Source of the DNA: Methylobacterium radiodurans | Lineage (GTDB): Bacteria; Pseudomonadota; Alphaproteobacteria; Rhizobiales; Beijerinckiaceae | Reading direction: 5' to 3' | DNA: 64,000 nt | Assembly: GCF_003173735.1 (NCBI RefSeq) | Contig: NZ_CP029551.1 | Coordinates: 2,566,001 to 2,630,000, forward strand | In this document: positions 54,408-62,434 of the stretch, piece after piece | Layout: each line of letters starts with the position of its first letter | Position numbering within the stretch: position 1 is the first letter of the stretch | Made by a program: the position numbers and the translations under genes | Notes under the pieces: model-generated | Told to the model about the DNA's origin: nothing | Database searches by the model: none | What the model saw: only the letters and a program-made list of their open reading frames with translations

Positions 54408-54791
54408 TCAGTCCCGGGAAGTGCCGTTGGCGGCGAGTGCGATGAGCCGGGTCGCAGCCAATACCAGGAAGCACTCGCTCCAGCTTCCCTCGCTCATCCA
54501 CGTCGCCACCACGGTCATGTCAGGCGAGGCGGCGAACATCGGCACGGCCGTGAACCGGCTCGTCGTGCCACGGCCATCACGGTAGCCTGATGCGTCGATC
54601 GCGCTGCGGACCTCCGGCCGGAAGAGGAAGTAGCAATTTGCGAAACTTGCGTAGTGGAAACCAAGTGCTGAGCGTTTGATCCGACCAAGGGATCTGTCAC
54701 GCATTTGCATCGACAGCTCGAATTGAAGCGTCGATACGCGAAAATCTCTTGAAGCGTGGTGTGCGATACAAGAGTCTAGGAAGGCTCTCAT
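54408..54791 (-). CDS. Hypothetical protein
   Basis: A 127-aa frame with balanced, non-Arg-rich composition, e.g. ALGFHYASFANCYFLFRPEV near residue 42 and a hydrophobic Cys-containing end ECFLVLAATRLIALAANG. Internal Met at residue 29 (MQMRDRSLGR) is a possible real start, since the upstream part overlaps the promoter of the divergent LuxR-type gene. No recognised family; location suggests it could belong with the regulator/acyltransferase locus. Confidence 0.45.
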   Translation of the reverse strand: MRAFLDSCIAHHASRDFRVSTLQFELSMQMRDRSLGRIKRSALGFHYASFANCYFLFRPEVRSAIDASGYRDGRGTTSRFTAVPMFAASPDMTVVATWMSEGSWSECFLVLAATRLIALAANGTSRD

Positions 54792-54808
54792 CTTCCCGCA
54801 TCCGCGTT

Positions 54809-55903
54809 ATGCAACGACCGAACGAAGATCTCATCGACGCCATCTACGAGACGGCGCACATCCCGGAGCGCTGGCCGGCGCTGCTCGACCGCTTGTCGGG
54901 GATGGCGCAGGCCTGGGGTGGCATGCTGTTCACCGCAACGTCCGAGGCGACGCGCTGGACCGCCTCGCCGCAGACGGCGAACTTCTTCGAGCAGTTCCTG
55001 GCGAGCGGCTGGATGGCCAAAAACCCGCTCGTCGAACGCGGCGTCCGGCGCGACCATGCCGGCTTTCTCACCGATCTCGACCTGTTCACGCACGACGAGC
55101 TCGATGCCGAACCGATGTACGACTACATGCGCCGGTCCGGCGGCGGTTGGCACCTCGGCACAGCCATCGCCGTGCCGAACGGCGACACGCTCGTCATCAA
55201 CATCGAGCGGCGCCACAGCCAGGGCGCCTTCCTGCGAGAGCAGGCCGAGAATCTAGACCTCTACCGACCCCACCTCGCCCGCGCCGCCCTGCTTGCCGCG
55301 CGCTATACGCAGAGCCGCTACGAAGCGACCGTGAGCGACCTTGAAGCCCTCGGGCTCGCTGCAGCCGCGGTCTCACTCACGGGCGGCCTGCTCGCCTGCA
55401 ACGCCGGCTTCGCGGCGCTGATGCCCACGTTGATCCAGGACGCTCCCGGTCGCTTCGTCGTGATGCACCGGTCGGCGCAGGCGCAGGTACAGGATTATCT
55501 CGCGCGTACGCGGGCGGCCCCCGCAGCGGCCGCGGGAGCCTCGATCCCTGTCCCAGCCGGGGCCGAGCGTCCGCCGGCGATCCTGCACCTCGTCCCCGTG
55601 GCAGGCTGTGCGCGCGATGTCTTCGCGCGCACAGCCTGCCTCGTCGTCATCACAACCGCCGGGACGGATCGCCTGCCGGCCGCTGCACTCGTCCAGGGGC
55701 TGTTCGATCTGACGCCGGCCGAGGCGCGCGTGGCCCAGAGCATCGCGCAGGGGCTCGGCGTCCCGGGAGCCGCGGCACGGCTCGGCGTCGCGGAGAACAC
55801 GGTCCGCAGCCAATTGAAGCCCGTCTTTGCCAAGACTGGTACATCGGGGCAGGCCGAACTTGCCGCTCTCCTCAACGGATTGGGCACACCGAAGCTTCCA
55901 TAG
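54809..55903 (+). CDS. LuxR-type HTH transcriptional regulator (paralogue 2)
   Basis: A 364-aa regulator with the same layout as the gene at 51433: sensory region DLIDAIYETAHIPERWPALL, DELDAEPMYDYMRRSGGGWH, RPHLARAALLAAR; C-terminal LFDLTPAEARVAQSIAQGLG and AAARLGVAENTVRSQLKPVFAKTGT. ATG 54809 is preferred over a TTG 60 bases upstream. The two paralogues flank the acyltransferase and diiron genes and face in opposite outward directions. The frame stays open for 114 codons after its TAG stop. Confidence 0.85.
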   Translation: MQRPNEDLIDAIYETAHIPERWPALLDRLSGMAQAWGGMLFTATSEATRWTASPQTANFFEQFLASGWMAKNPLVERGVRRDHAGFLTDLDLFTHDELDAEPMYDYMRRSGGGWHLGTAIAVPNGDTLVINIERRHSQGAFLREQAENLDLYRPHLARAALLAARYTQSRYEATVSDLEALGLAAAAVSLTGGLLACNAGFAALMPTLIQDAPGRFVVMHRSAQAQVQDYLARTRAAPAAAAGASIPVPAGAERPPAILHLVPVAGCARDVFARTACLVVITTAGTDRLPAAALVQGLFDLTPAEARVAQSIAQGLGVPGAAARLGVAENTVRSQLKPVFAKTGTSGQAELAALLNGLGTPKLP

Positions 55904-56248
55904 CGAGGGGTTTGCCGCTCGATCCGGCGGCGTTGGCGGCCGGGCGAGGGCCGCTACGCCGCCGCCGTAGCGGCTGGTTGCGCCGGCAAAAGCGACCGCA
56001 TTCGCATTGCCGTAATCGAGGGCGCGCCGGGCCTGTGCGCTCGCCAAGACCAGCGGTCGGAGGGCAACCTCATCCTGCCGGCCACGGCCGAGCGCCGGAA
56101 GCGGCGCGGGCTCGGCTTCGTCACGCCGCAACGCCCCATGGTCGGCTTCATGGCCTCCGGCTTCGACCGCCTGGACGGTCTTACCCGCGTGCGGCGCACC
56201 GACCGCACCCTCTCCCGCACAACTGTGATCGACGTGAGATCGCTGTGA
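55904..56248 (+). pseudogene. Coding-like frame without a start codon, in frame after a TAG
   Basis: From just after the LuxR-type gene's TAG to TGA at 56246-56248 the same frame stays open. From about 55950 its translation is protein-like with GC-biased third positions: AAAVAAGCAGKSDRIRIAVI, EGNLILPATAERRKRRGLGF, VTPQRPMVGFMASGFDRLDG. No ATG, GTG or TTG precedes the coding-like part. It may be the 3' remnant of a gene or a long random open frame, which GC-rich DNA favours. Confidence 0.25.
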
Positions 56249-56262
56249 GTGCGCGCCTTGGC

Positions 56263-56571
56263 TCAAGCTATGGAGCCGTGTTCGCGGCTGAGCGCCTCCA
56301 GAATGGCGCACACGCGGCCTTCGGCCCCCCTCACCACGCCCTTACGCGCCCAATCCGGCCGGACCTGCTCGATCTGTCGCGCAGCGGTACTGATCTCTCG
56401 ATCGAGCATCTGGAGGATATCTCGTCCCTCAGCGGGCATCGCGTCGAGCATGACGGCGGCGACCGATTGGAACACGGCGTTCAGGAAGTCGAACGCTATC
56501 TCAGCTTCGGCAGCATCTGCAATGATGTCTGCAGACAACTTCGTGATATCACGTTGACCGATTCCAGCCAC
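56263..56571 (-). CDS. Hypothetical small protein A (paralogue of 56682-56954)
   Basis: A 102-aa protein, start GTG with GGGG 9 bases upstream. The C-terminal half DREISTAARQIEQVRPDW then RKGVVRGAEGRVCAILEAL matches its neighbour's DEIAAAARQVEADHPDL, RAGVVEGATHRVCTVLQSA. Helical, acidic N-terminal half. No recognised family. The pair lies between the regulator locus and the recombinase remnant, so it may be cargo of an integrated element. Confidence 0.55.
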   Translation of the reverse strand: MAGIGQRDITKLSADIIADAAEAEIAFDFLNAVFQSVAAVMLDAMPAEGRDILQMLDREISTAARQIEQVRPDWARKGVVRGAEGRVCAILEALSREHGSIA

Positions 56572-56681
56572 TGGCGTCGCCCCATTTTGTTGAGCGAAGC
56601 CTAGCCGGTTCGCAGGCGAACTCCAGCGTTGCGACTGCAACCAATGCGCGCACCCACCGCGATGCCGGGGCGGGCGCGCCC

Positions 56682-56954
56682 TCAGCCGAACGTCCGCGGC
56701 CACGCGCCGGCCGACTGCAGAACCGTACAGACCCGATGCGTCGCGCCCTCGACGACACCTGCCCGCATCAGGTCCGGATGGTCCGCCTCTACCTGACGCG
56801 CCGCTGCGGCAATCTCGTCGTGCAGGCGCTGCAGCCGCCGCAGGCCGCCGACCGGATCGGCACGCACCAGTTCCGCGCCGAGCGTGCGCACCACCTCGCT
56901 CAGCATCCGAACCGTCAGCCGGTCGAGGGCTGCGTCCGCTCCGTCTTGGCCCAT
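56682..56954 (-). CDS. Hypothetical small protein B (paralogue of 56263-56571)
   Basis: A 90-aa protein beginning MGQDGADAALDRLTVRMLSE. It shares the pattern D-E/R-I-x-x-AARQ-(I/V)-E...PD...GVV.GA..RVC.(I/V)L with protein A. ATG 56954 is preferred since upstream residues are Gly/Trp-rich and shadow-like. The two are same-strand and 110 bases apart, pointing to tandem duplication and divergence. Confidence 0.55.
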   Translation of the reverse strand: MGQDGADAALDRLTVRMLSEVVRTLGAELVRADPVGGLRRLQRLHDEIAAAARQVEADHPDLMRAGVVEGATHRVCTVLQSAGAWPRTFG

Positions 56955-57019
56955 CGCGTGCCCTGCACCGCTATGCCCCCATCCCCGTGTCCAGCCCCCT
57001 ACACCGCGGAGAATCACGC

Positions 57020-57295
57020 GTGAACAGCGTCCGTCACTGCCTCGTGCGCGTGCCCGACCTCGCCCCGGTCACATCCGCTACCATCCTGGCCGCGCACGTG
57101 GTCACCGAGGCCCACGGCCCTGGCCTCGCTCTCGACCTCCTGTCGTATGGCGCGACGCGCTTCGTGCCTCGGCCCGAAGCCCTCTAGGCCGAGGCCGAGG
57201 CGCTGCAGGCCCCTCAGCTCAACCACGCGGTGGCTGAAATGGCGCTGCGCCTCACACTCGTCGCGGGCGCCATTCTGGCCCCCAAAAAGGGACGA
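57020..57295 (+). pseudogene. Phage/island-type small gene interrupted by TAG
   Basis: GTG at 57020 has GGAGA about 9 bases upstream. The frame reads NSVRHCLVRVPDLAPVTSAT, ILAAHVVTEAHGPGLALDLL, GATRFVPRPEAL, then TAG (57185-57187), then AEAEALQAPQLNHAVAEMAL, RLTLVAGAILAP to about 57285, where it meets the antisense recombinase remnant. The sequence on both sides is coding-like. Either a truncated 55-aa product is made or the gene is dead. Confidence 0.4.
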
Positions 57296-57327
57296 CGGCT
57301 CCGGCGATCTTCGCCGAGACGGACTGC

Positions 57328-57601
57328 GCAGCACCTGCGCCTTCGCCTCGCCGGGCGTTCGGCGCGACTCGGCAACGTAGCGGTCGATCACCGCACCGAG
57401 CGCCGGATCCCCGATCTTGGCTCGGGTGAGCGCTCCCGATCCCTCCAGCTCGGCCTCGCGCCTCTTGATCCAGGCGGCAGCTGCCGGGCGGCGGTCGAAG
57501 GTCTTGGTCTCCCGATGCGCCTGCCCATCTGTTTGGACGGCCACCTGGGCGTGGTATCCGAGCGAGTCATCCTTGCGCTTGCGCACGATGATGGTGCCCA
57601 C
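57328..57601 (-). pseudogene. Tyrosine recombinase (integrase), N-terminal remnant
   Basis: The first ~91 residues from GTG at 57601 match the arm-binding N-terminus of phage-type integrases: GTIIVRKRKDDSLGYHAQVA, HRETKTFDRRPAAAAWIKRR, PALGAVIDRYVAESRRTPGE. It breaks off before the catalytic domain; the frame stays open to 57014 but only as the antisense of another coding-like frame. It lies with its start against dusA, whose 5' end is a known attachment site for a family of integrases, so it marks the edge of an old integrated element. Confidence 0.7.
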
Positions 57602-57615
57602 GAGGTCCCCGCGGT

Positions 57616-57658
57616 AGCTACAGCATGGAGGCTAGAGCTACAGCATGGGACTACAGCA
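57616..57658. repeat. Direct repeats upstream of the integrase remnant
   Basis: AGCTACAGCATGG occurs at 57616-57628 and 57636-57648 (20 bases apart), with a partial copy CTACAGCA at 57651-57658. They sit between the integrase start and dusA, where integrase arm-type binding sites would be expected. Confidence 0.5.
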
Positions 57659-57723
57659 CGCACCGATCGAGGGCGTTTGAGCCCGCCTGAGCCCGACCGA
57701 GCGCATGAGCCAGAGGAATCCAA

Positions 57724-58740
57724 GTGACTGGTGCCGTTGAGAAACTGAATGCCCTCAGCGGCTGGCGGTTCAGTGTGGCGCCGATGATGGACTGGACGGA
57801 CCGGCACTGCCGCGCCTTCCACCGCACGCTCTCGCGCCGCGCCCGGCTCTACACGGAGATGGTCACCACCGGCGCCGTCCTGCACGGGCCGCGCGAGCGG
57901 CTGCTCGGCTTCTCCGCGATGGAGCACCCGGTGGCGCTGCAGCTCGGCGGCTCCGACCCGGAGGCGCTCGCCGCCTCGGCGCGCATCGCCGCCGATCTCG
58001 GCTACGACGAGGTGAACCTCAACGTCGGTTGCCCGTCCGACCGGGTGCAGGAGGGACGCTTCGGTGCCTGCCTGATGCGCGAGCCCGCCCTCGTGGCGGC
58101 GTGCGTCGCCGCCATGAAGGCGGCCGTGCGGGTGCCTGTGACGGTGAAGTGCCGCATCGGCGTCGACGATCAGGACCCCGAAGTCGCCCTCGACACACTG
58201 GCTGAGGCCGTGACCGCGGCGGGCGTAGACGGGCTCGTGGTGCACGCCCGCAAGGCCTGGCTCCAGGGCCTCTCGCCGAAGGAGAACCGGGACGTTCCGC
58301 CTCTCGATTACGGCCGCGTCGCCCGGCTGAAGCGGGCGTATCCAGACATGCCGATGGCCGTCAACGGCGGGATCGCCACCTTGGCTGAGGCGCAAGACAG
58401 GCTTGCGGAGGTCGACGGGGTGATGGTCGGCCGCGCCGCCTATACCGAGCCGGCGCTCCTCCTAGCAGTCGATCCGGAGATCTTCGGCGAGCCGGCGCCG
58501 CATGCCGACGCCTTCGCGGCGATCGAGGCCTTCGAGCCCTACATCGCGGACGTGGTCGCCCGCGGCGAACGGCTGCACGCGGTGACGCGGCACATGCTCG
58601 GCCTGTTCAACGGGCGCCCCGGCGCGCGCGCCTTCCGGCGCCACCTCTCGACCGTCGGGATGCGTCCAGAGGCCGATCTTGGGACGCTGCGCGAGGCGAT
58701 AGCCCACGTCGCCCGAGCCGAGGAACGGCGGGCGGCGTAG
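57724..58740 (+). CDS. dusA: tRNA-dihydrouridine synthase A
   Basis: A 338-aa flavoenzyme that reduces U20/U20a in tRNA D-loops. N-terminal FSVAPMMDWTDRHCR, ALQLGGSDPEALA, NLNVGCPSDRVQEGRFGACLM (catalytic Cys in this region) and VHARKAWLQGLSPKENR are diagnostic for DusA. The GTG start has AGAGGAA 5 bases upstream and the gene is intact. The neighbouring integrase remnant indicates its 5' end has served as an integration site and was regenerated. Confidence 0.95.
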   Translation: MTGAVEKLNALSGWRFSVAPMMDWTDRHCRAFHRTLSRRARLYTEMVTTGAVLHGPRERLLGFSAMEHPVALQLGGSDPEALAASARIAADLGYDEVNLNVGCPSDRVQEGRFGACLMREPALVAACVAAMKAAVRVPVTVKCRIGVDDQDPEVALDTLAEAVTAAGVDGLVVHARKAWLQGLSPKENRDVPPLDYGRVARLKRAYPDMPMAVNGGIATLAEAQDRLAEVDGVMVGRAAYTEPALLLAVDPEIFGEPAPHADAFAAIEAFEPYIADVVARGERLHAVTRHMLGLFNGRPGARAFRRHLSTVGMRPEADLGTLREAIAHVARAEERRAA

Positions 58741-58754
58741 CGTCCGACCCTCAC

Positions 58755-59336
58755 CTAACGCTCGGGCTCCGGGGACACGGCAGCCCAGGCCGGGTCAGGC
58801 TTCGCCACTGCAGTCTCGCGGTCGTCCTGCCAGCCCTCGACCCCTTCCGGGAACCAGTAGACCTTGGTGTAGCCGGCGAGCACGAGGCGGCGGCCTGCGT
58901 TCCAGCTGCCCCAGCATTCCGGCCGGCAGAAGGTGACCACCGCCCGGCCCTTGTCTCCGCCGGTCAACGCCTCGACCCGCCGAAGGAACGCGGCCTCGCG
59001 CTCCGGGCTCAGGGGAGCGACACCGGCCCCGGGCATCCAGACGGCGCCGGGCAGCGAGCGATGAGTCGGCAGCCAGGGGCGGTCCGCCGGGAAGTTCGCG
59101 GGCTTGCGGTCGGCCACCACCACGTCGAGCAGCACCGGCTTGTCCGGCAGCATCGCGGCGAGCCGGTCCGCGTCGATCACGGCGGCGCCGGTCAGGGTGG
59201 CGGGCGTGTAACCGCGCTGAGGCCCGGTCCAGAGCCCGTCGGGTTCCGGGACGTTCACCGGCGAGTCGGCGGGCGCGGCCGCGGCGAGGAGCACCAGCGC
59301 GGCGATCGCCGCCGCGCCTCTCGGGCCGATCCGCAT
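58755..59336 (-). CDS. PQQ-dependent catabolism-associated CXXCW-motif (rhodanese-like) protein
   Basis: A 193-aa periplasmic protein with a signal peptide (residues 1-23) and a rhodanese-like fold. It carries TFCRPECWGSWNAGRR near residue 138, the C-x3-C-W hallmark of this family, and the ending YWFPEGVEGWQD. It occurs with PQQ-dependent alcohol dehydrogenases and may help in electron relay or maturation. It forms a likely operon with the SoxYZ-like and metallohydrolase genes upstream; the spacing is 4 bases to the former. Confidence 0.88.
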   Translation of the reverse strand: MRIGPRGAAAIAALVLLAAAAPADSPVNVPEPDGLWTGPQRGYTPATLTGAAVIDADRLAAMLPDKPVLLDVVVADRKPANFPADRPWLPTHRSLPGAVWMPGAGVAPLSPEREAAFLRRVEALTGGDKGRAVVTFCRPECWGSWNAGRRLVLAGYTKVYWFPEGVEGWQDDRETAVAKPDPAWAAVSPEPER

Positions 59337-59340
59337 CGGC

Positions 59341-60159
59341 TCAGTTGCTCGCGCTCGGCACGGTGAAGCTGTGCTCCCAGCGACCGCCCTGGTTGTCGGT
59401 CGCCGTCACCTTCACCGGGCCGGCCGGCAGGAAGGCGAAGTTGATCACCGGATTCGAGGCGATCGAGATGTCGCCGTCCATGACGAAGACGTTCTTCGTG
59501 CCGGTGTCGACCGTGACCTTGTTGACGTAGCGCGCGGGCGTGTAGTCGCGGGTGACCTGATTCATCTGCATGCCCGAGAAGTTCGGGTGGCGGATCATCA
59601 GCGTCGCCTCGACCGGCTTGCCCGCCTGCGCCTCGCCCGCGAACTTCATCCGCATCTCGCCCATGCCCTTCATGGCCTCCTCGTCGCTCATCCCCATCGG
59701 GGCGGAGCAACCGCCGGAGGCCTTGACGAACTTCGTCGTCTCGTAGAGCGCGCCGTCCTTGGTCTCGGCGACCGCGTGGACGTTCGTGTAGTTGTTGACG
59801 CGAACGCGAAGCTTCAGCTCGCTCGGATCGGCGGCCGGGCCGAAGCGGAAATGGGCGGCGTAGGGCGAGGGGTTGTCGTCGATCACGAGGTGCACCGCCT
59901 GCACCTTGTCCTTCTCGGGCATGGTCAGGGTGATCGGCACCAGGGCGGCATCCTCGGCGCGCTTCGGCGCCTCGACCTTCACGAGCGTGTCGGTCGGCTG
60001 GATCTGGCGATCCTTGAAGATCGAGGCGGCGACGTCGCGCCAGCGCGCCTCCCGCTCGGCATCGCTGTCGGAGGAGCCGGCGGCGGAGACGGCGCCCGAC
60101 AGTCCGGTGGCGAGCAGGACGCCGAAGGCGAGGGGGGCGAGCTTCGTTGCGAGCGTCAT
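59341..60159 (-). CDS. Quinoprotein dehydrogenase-associated SoxYZ-like carrier
   Basis: A 272-aa periplasmic protein with a signal peptide (residues 1-26). The N-terminal SoxY-like part includes VKASGGCSAPMG (conserved Cys ~residue 152), and the C-terminal SoxZ-like part begins near residue 175 with GKPVEATLMIRHPNFSGMQMNQ. Fused SoxYZ carriers of this type accompany PQQ alcohol dehydrogenases. Middle gene of the three-gene set. Confidence 0.9.
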   Translation of the reverse strand: MTLATKLAPLAFGVLLATGLSGAVSAAGSSDSDAEREARWRDVAASIFKDRQIQPTDTLVKVEAPKRAEDAALVPITLTMPEKDKVQAVHLVIDDNPSPYAAHFRFGPAADPSELKLRVRVNNYTNVHAVAETKDGALYETTKFVKASGGCSAPMGMSDEEAMKGMGEMRMKFAGEAQAGKPVEATLMIRHPNFSGMQMNQVTRDYTPARYVNKVTVDTGTKNVFVMDGDISIASNPVINFAFLPAGPVKVTATDNQGGRWEHSFTVPSASN

Positions 60160-60199
60160 GGCGTTCCTCCTGGATAGATTTATGTAAGGTCCGCGCCGG

Positions 60200-61171
60200 C
60201 TATTCCCACTCGAGTTCCTTGTAGGCGACGGTCACGTTCCTGGCATTGTAGTCGTCGAACAGGTCCCACTTGCCCCGCTCGGACTGCGCGACGGTGGCGA
60301 CGGCCTTCTCGATCGAAAGGTCCGCGGCGATCGCCTTGCGGGTCTCCTCGCGCAATGTGCCGAGATAGCGGGCGAGATCGGCGAGCGCCGGCACGAGATC
60401 GACGCGCACCGGGCCGTGGCCGGGCACGGCCTGCGCCGCCCCGGAGGCCTTCAGCCGCTCGATCTCCTTCAGCCAGCCGTTCAGGTTACCGTCGAGGGAG
60501 GGGATGCGCCCGACCGAGAGCAGATCGCCCGTGAACAGGAGTCCGCTGCCCGTGTCGGTCATCGAGAGGTCGCAGGTCGTGTGCGCGGTCGGATGGGCTG
60601 TGACGCGCAGGGTGCGGTCGCCAAGATCGATCTGCGCGGAGTCGGTCACGGCAAGGGTCGGGTAGACCACGGTGCCGGCTTTGTCGGCCCCGAGCACCTC
60701 CTCCAGGCGCTTGCGGTAGTACTCGCCGCGGGCCTCCAGGGCCGCCCGCAGGGCGTGGTGGCCGATGAAGGACGGCTTGTCCTCGGTGAAGGCCGCCGCA
60801 CCGAAGCAATGGTCCGGGTGGACGTGGGTCATCACGACGTGGCGGATCGGCTTGTCGGTGCGCTTGCGGATCTCGCCGCGCAGCCACTGCCCGTCGGCGA
60901 GGCTGCCGCCCGATTCCGTCACCAGGACGCCGTCGCGGCCGATGATGAAGCCCGTGTTGGCGATCGCGTCGGCGTTGCCGGGCGCGGCCTCGGTGTTGGG
61001 TCCGCGCCGCACGAAGACGCCGGGCCCCACCTCTTCCAGGACCAGCGCCTCGGCCCGCACGCGGCCGGGCAGGCAGCAGAGGCAGAACCCGCCGAAGGCC
61101 GTCGCGAGCGCCTCCCGGCGCGAGAGCGCGGCACGCGCGCCGTTTCCCGACGCGGCAGCAGGTGCCCGCAT
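60200..61171 (-). CDS. Quinoprotein relay system zinc metallohydrolase (MBL fold)
   Basis: A 323-aa metallo-beta-lactamase-fold protein exported by a signal sequence (SRREALATAFGGFCLCCLPG). The zinc motif THVHPDH lies near residue 125, the later His in AHPTAHTTCD and Asp in LLFTGDLLSVG, and the final His in AVPGHGPV. The ATG at 61171 has AGGGAGG upstream. It is the first gene of the PQQ-associated set; the dehydrogenase itself is not in the window. Confidence 0.9.
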   Translation of the reverse strand: MRAPAAASGNGARAALSRREALATAFGGFCLCCLPGRVRAEALVLEEVGPGVFVRRGPNTEAAPGNADAIANTGFIIGRDGVLVTESGGSLADGQWLRGEIRKRTDKPIRHVVMTHVHPDHCFGAAAFTEDKPSFIGHHALRAALEARGEYYRKRLEEVLGADKAGTVVYPTLAVTDSAQIDLGDRTLRVTAHPTAHTTCDLSMTDTGSGLLFTGDLLSVGRIPSLDGNLNGWLKEIERLKASGAAQAVPGHGPVRVDLVPALADLARYLGTLREETRKAIAADLSIEKAVATVAQSERGKWDLFDDYNARNVTVAYKELEWE

Positions 61172-61266
61172 GTCTCGCCTCCCTGATCGTTGCCGACCAT
61201 TGAGGCGCATGCATCCGCGGCGTCAAGCGAGCCGCGCCGGTCCTGTCGGGACCGGGTCCAAGTGCC

Positions 61267-61992
61267 TCAGCCCGGCTGGCCGATCTCGGCCGCGAGGAAG
61301 CGGGCATGGCCCTCGGCCCGCAGCCGGCAGGCCGGGCATGTGCCGCAGCCGTAGCCCCAGGCGTGGCGACTCCCACGCTCGCCGAGGTAGCAGGTGTGGC
61401 TGTCCTCCACGATCAGGTCGACGAGGCCTTGGCCGCCGAGGTCGTGCGCGAGCGACCAGGTCCGCGCCTTGTCGATCCACATCAGCGGGGTGTGCAGCAC
61501 GAAGCGGCGGTCCATGCCGAGGTTCAGCGCCACCTGCATCGCCTTGATCGCGTCGTCGCGGCAATCGGGATAGCCAGAGAAGTCGGTCTCGCACATGCCG
61601 CCGACGATGTGGCGGATCCCCCGCCGGTAGGCGAGCGCCGCCGCAAAGGTGAGGAAGACGAGGTTGCGGCCCGGCACGAAGGTGTTGGGCAGGCCGGAGG
61701 CCGCGTAGCCGATCTCGGCCTCGCGGGTCAGCGCCGTGTCGGAGACTTGGCCCAGCGCGTCGAGGGCCAGCGTGTGGTCGTCCCCGAGGCGCCGGCCCCA
61801 GGCGGGCACGAGGCGCGCGAGGCCGGTGCGGAGCCGCGCGCGGGCCTCGAGCTCGATCCGGTGGCGCTGGCCGTAGTCGAAGCCGAGCGTCTCGACGCGG
61901 GCGTAGCGGTCGAGCGCCCAGGCGAGGCAAGTGGCCGAGTCCTGCCCCCCTGAGAACAGCACCAGCGCGCGGTCGTCGCCGATCTCACTCAC
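61267..61992 (-). CDS. queC: 7-cyano-7-deazaguanine synthase
   Basis: A 241-aa PP-loop ATPase converting 7-carboxy-7-deazaguanine to preQ0 in queuosine synthesis. The P-loop is [16 protein letters not shown] (residues ~10-25), and the C-terminal zinc site is formed by Cys in DSHTCYLGE and [13 protein letters not shown]. The start overlaps the queD stop by 8 bases, so the two genes are coupled. Confidence 0.95.
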   Translation of the reverse strand: MSEIGDDRALVLFSGGQDSATCLAWALDRYARVETLGFDYGQRHRIELEARARLRTGLARLVPAWGRRLGDDHTLALDALGQVSDTALTREAEIGYAASGLPNTFVPGRNLVFLTFAAALAYRRGIRHIVGGMCETDFSGYPDCRDDAIKAMQVALNLGMDRRFVLHTPLMWIDKARTWSLAHDLGGQGLVDLIVEDSHTCYLGERGSRHAWGYGCGTCPACRLRAEGHARFLAAEIGQPG

Positions 61993-62341
61993 CCGCGTAC
62001 TCCGCCCAGGACATCGGGGTCTCGTAGACCCGCACCGACGCGAGGCCCGGCAGGCCCGCCTTGGCCCGATGCCAGATCCAGGCCGCGATGTGCTCGGCGG
62101 TGGGGTTCTCGAGCCCCTCGATGTCGTTGAGCGTGTGGTGGTCGAGGCGCTCCAGCAGGGGCCGGAAGATCTCCTCGATGTCGTAGAAGTCGATCACCCA
62201 GCCGGTCCGGGGATCGACCGCGCCCGCTACCGTCAGCTCGACCCGGTAGGAATGGCCGTGCATCCGGTGGCAGCGATGCGTCGCGGGCACGTTCGGCAGA
62301 CGGTGCGCCGCCTCGAAGGTGAAGGCCTGGGTGATCTTCAT
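61985..62341 (-). CDS. queD: 6-carboxy-5,6,7,8-tetrahydropterin synthase
   Basis: A 118-aa T-fold enzyme for the second step of queuosine synthesis. It begins [20 protein letters not shown] and has the zinc His pair in [26 protein letters not shown] and [20 protein letters not shown]. Upstream of queC; queE is not in the window. Confidence 0.95.
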   Translation of the reverse strand: MKITQAFTFEAAHRLPNVPATHRCHRMHGHSYRVELTVAGAVDPRTGWVIDFYDIEEIFRPLLERLDHHTLNDIEGLENPTAEHIAAWIWHRAKAGLPGLASVRVYETPMSWAEYAGE

Positions 62342-62434
62342 GGCTTACGTCTTGGTCAGCGATGCGGCTCGTGTGCCGGCATCCGGTCGGGCCACCCCAT
62401 AGCGTGTTCAAGCCCTTCCGGGCAAAGCGCGTTC

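Noticed and set aside
54749..54808. Upstream TTG start for the second LuxR-type regulator
   Set aside because: The extra 20 residues are basic and not shared with its paralogue; the ATG at 54809 aligns with the paralogue's start.
49223..57295. Amber (TAG) recoding as a genuine genetic-code feature
   Set aside because: Intact genes such as dusA end properly at TAG, and no suppressor tRNA or selenocysteine/pyrrolysine-type machinery is visible. Gene decay explains the interruptions more simply.
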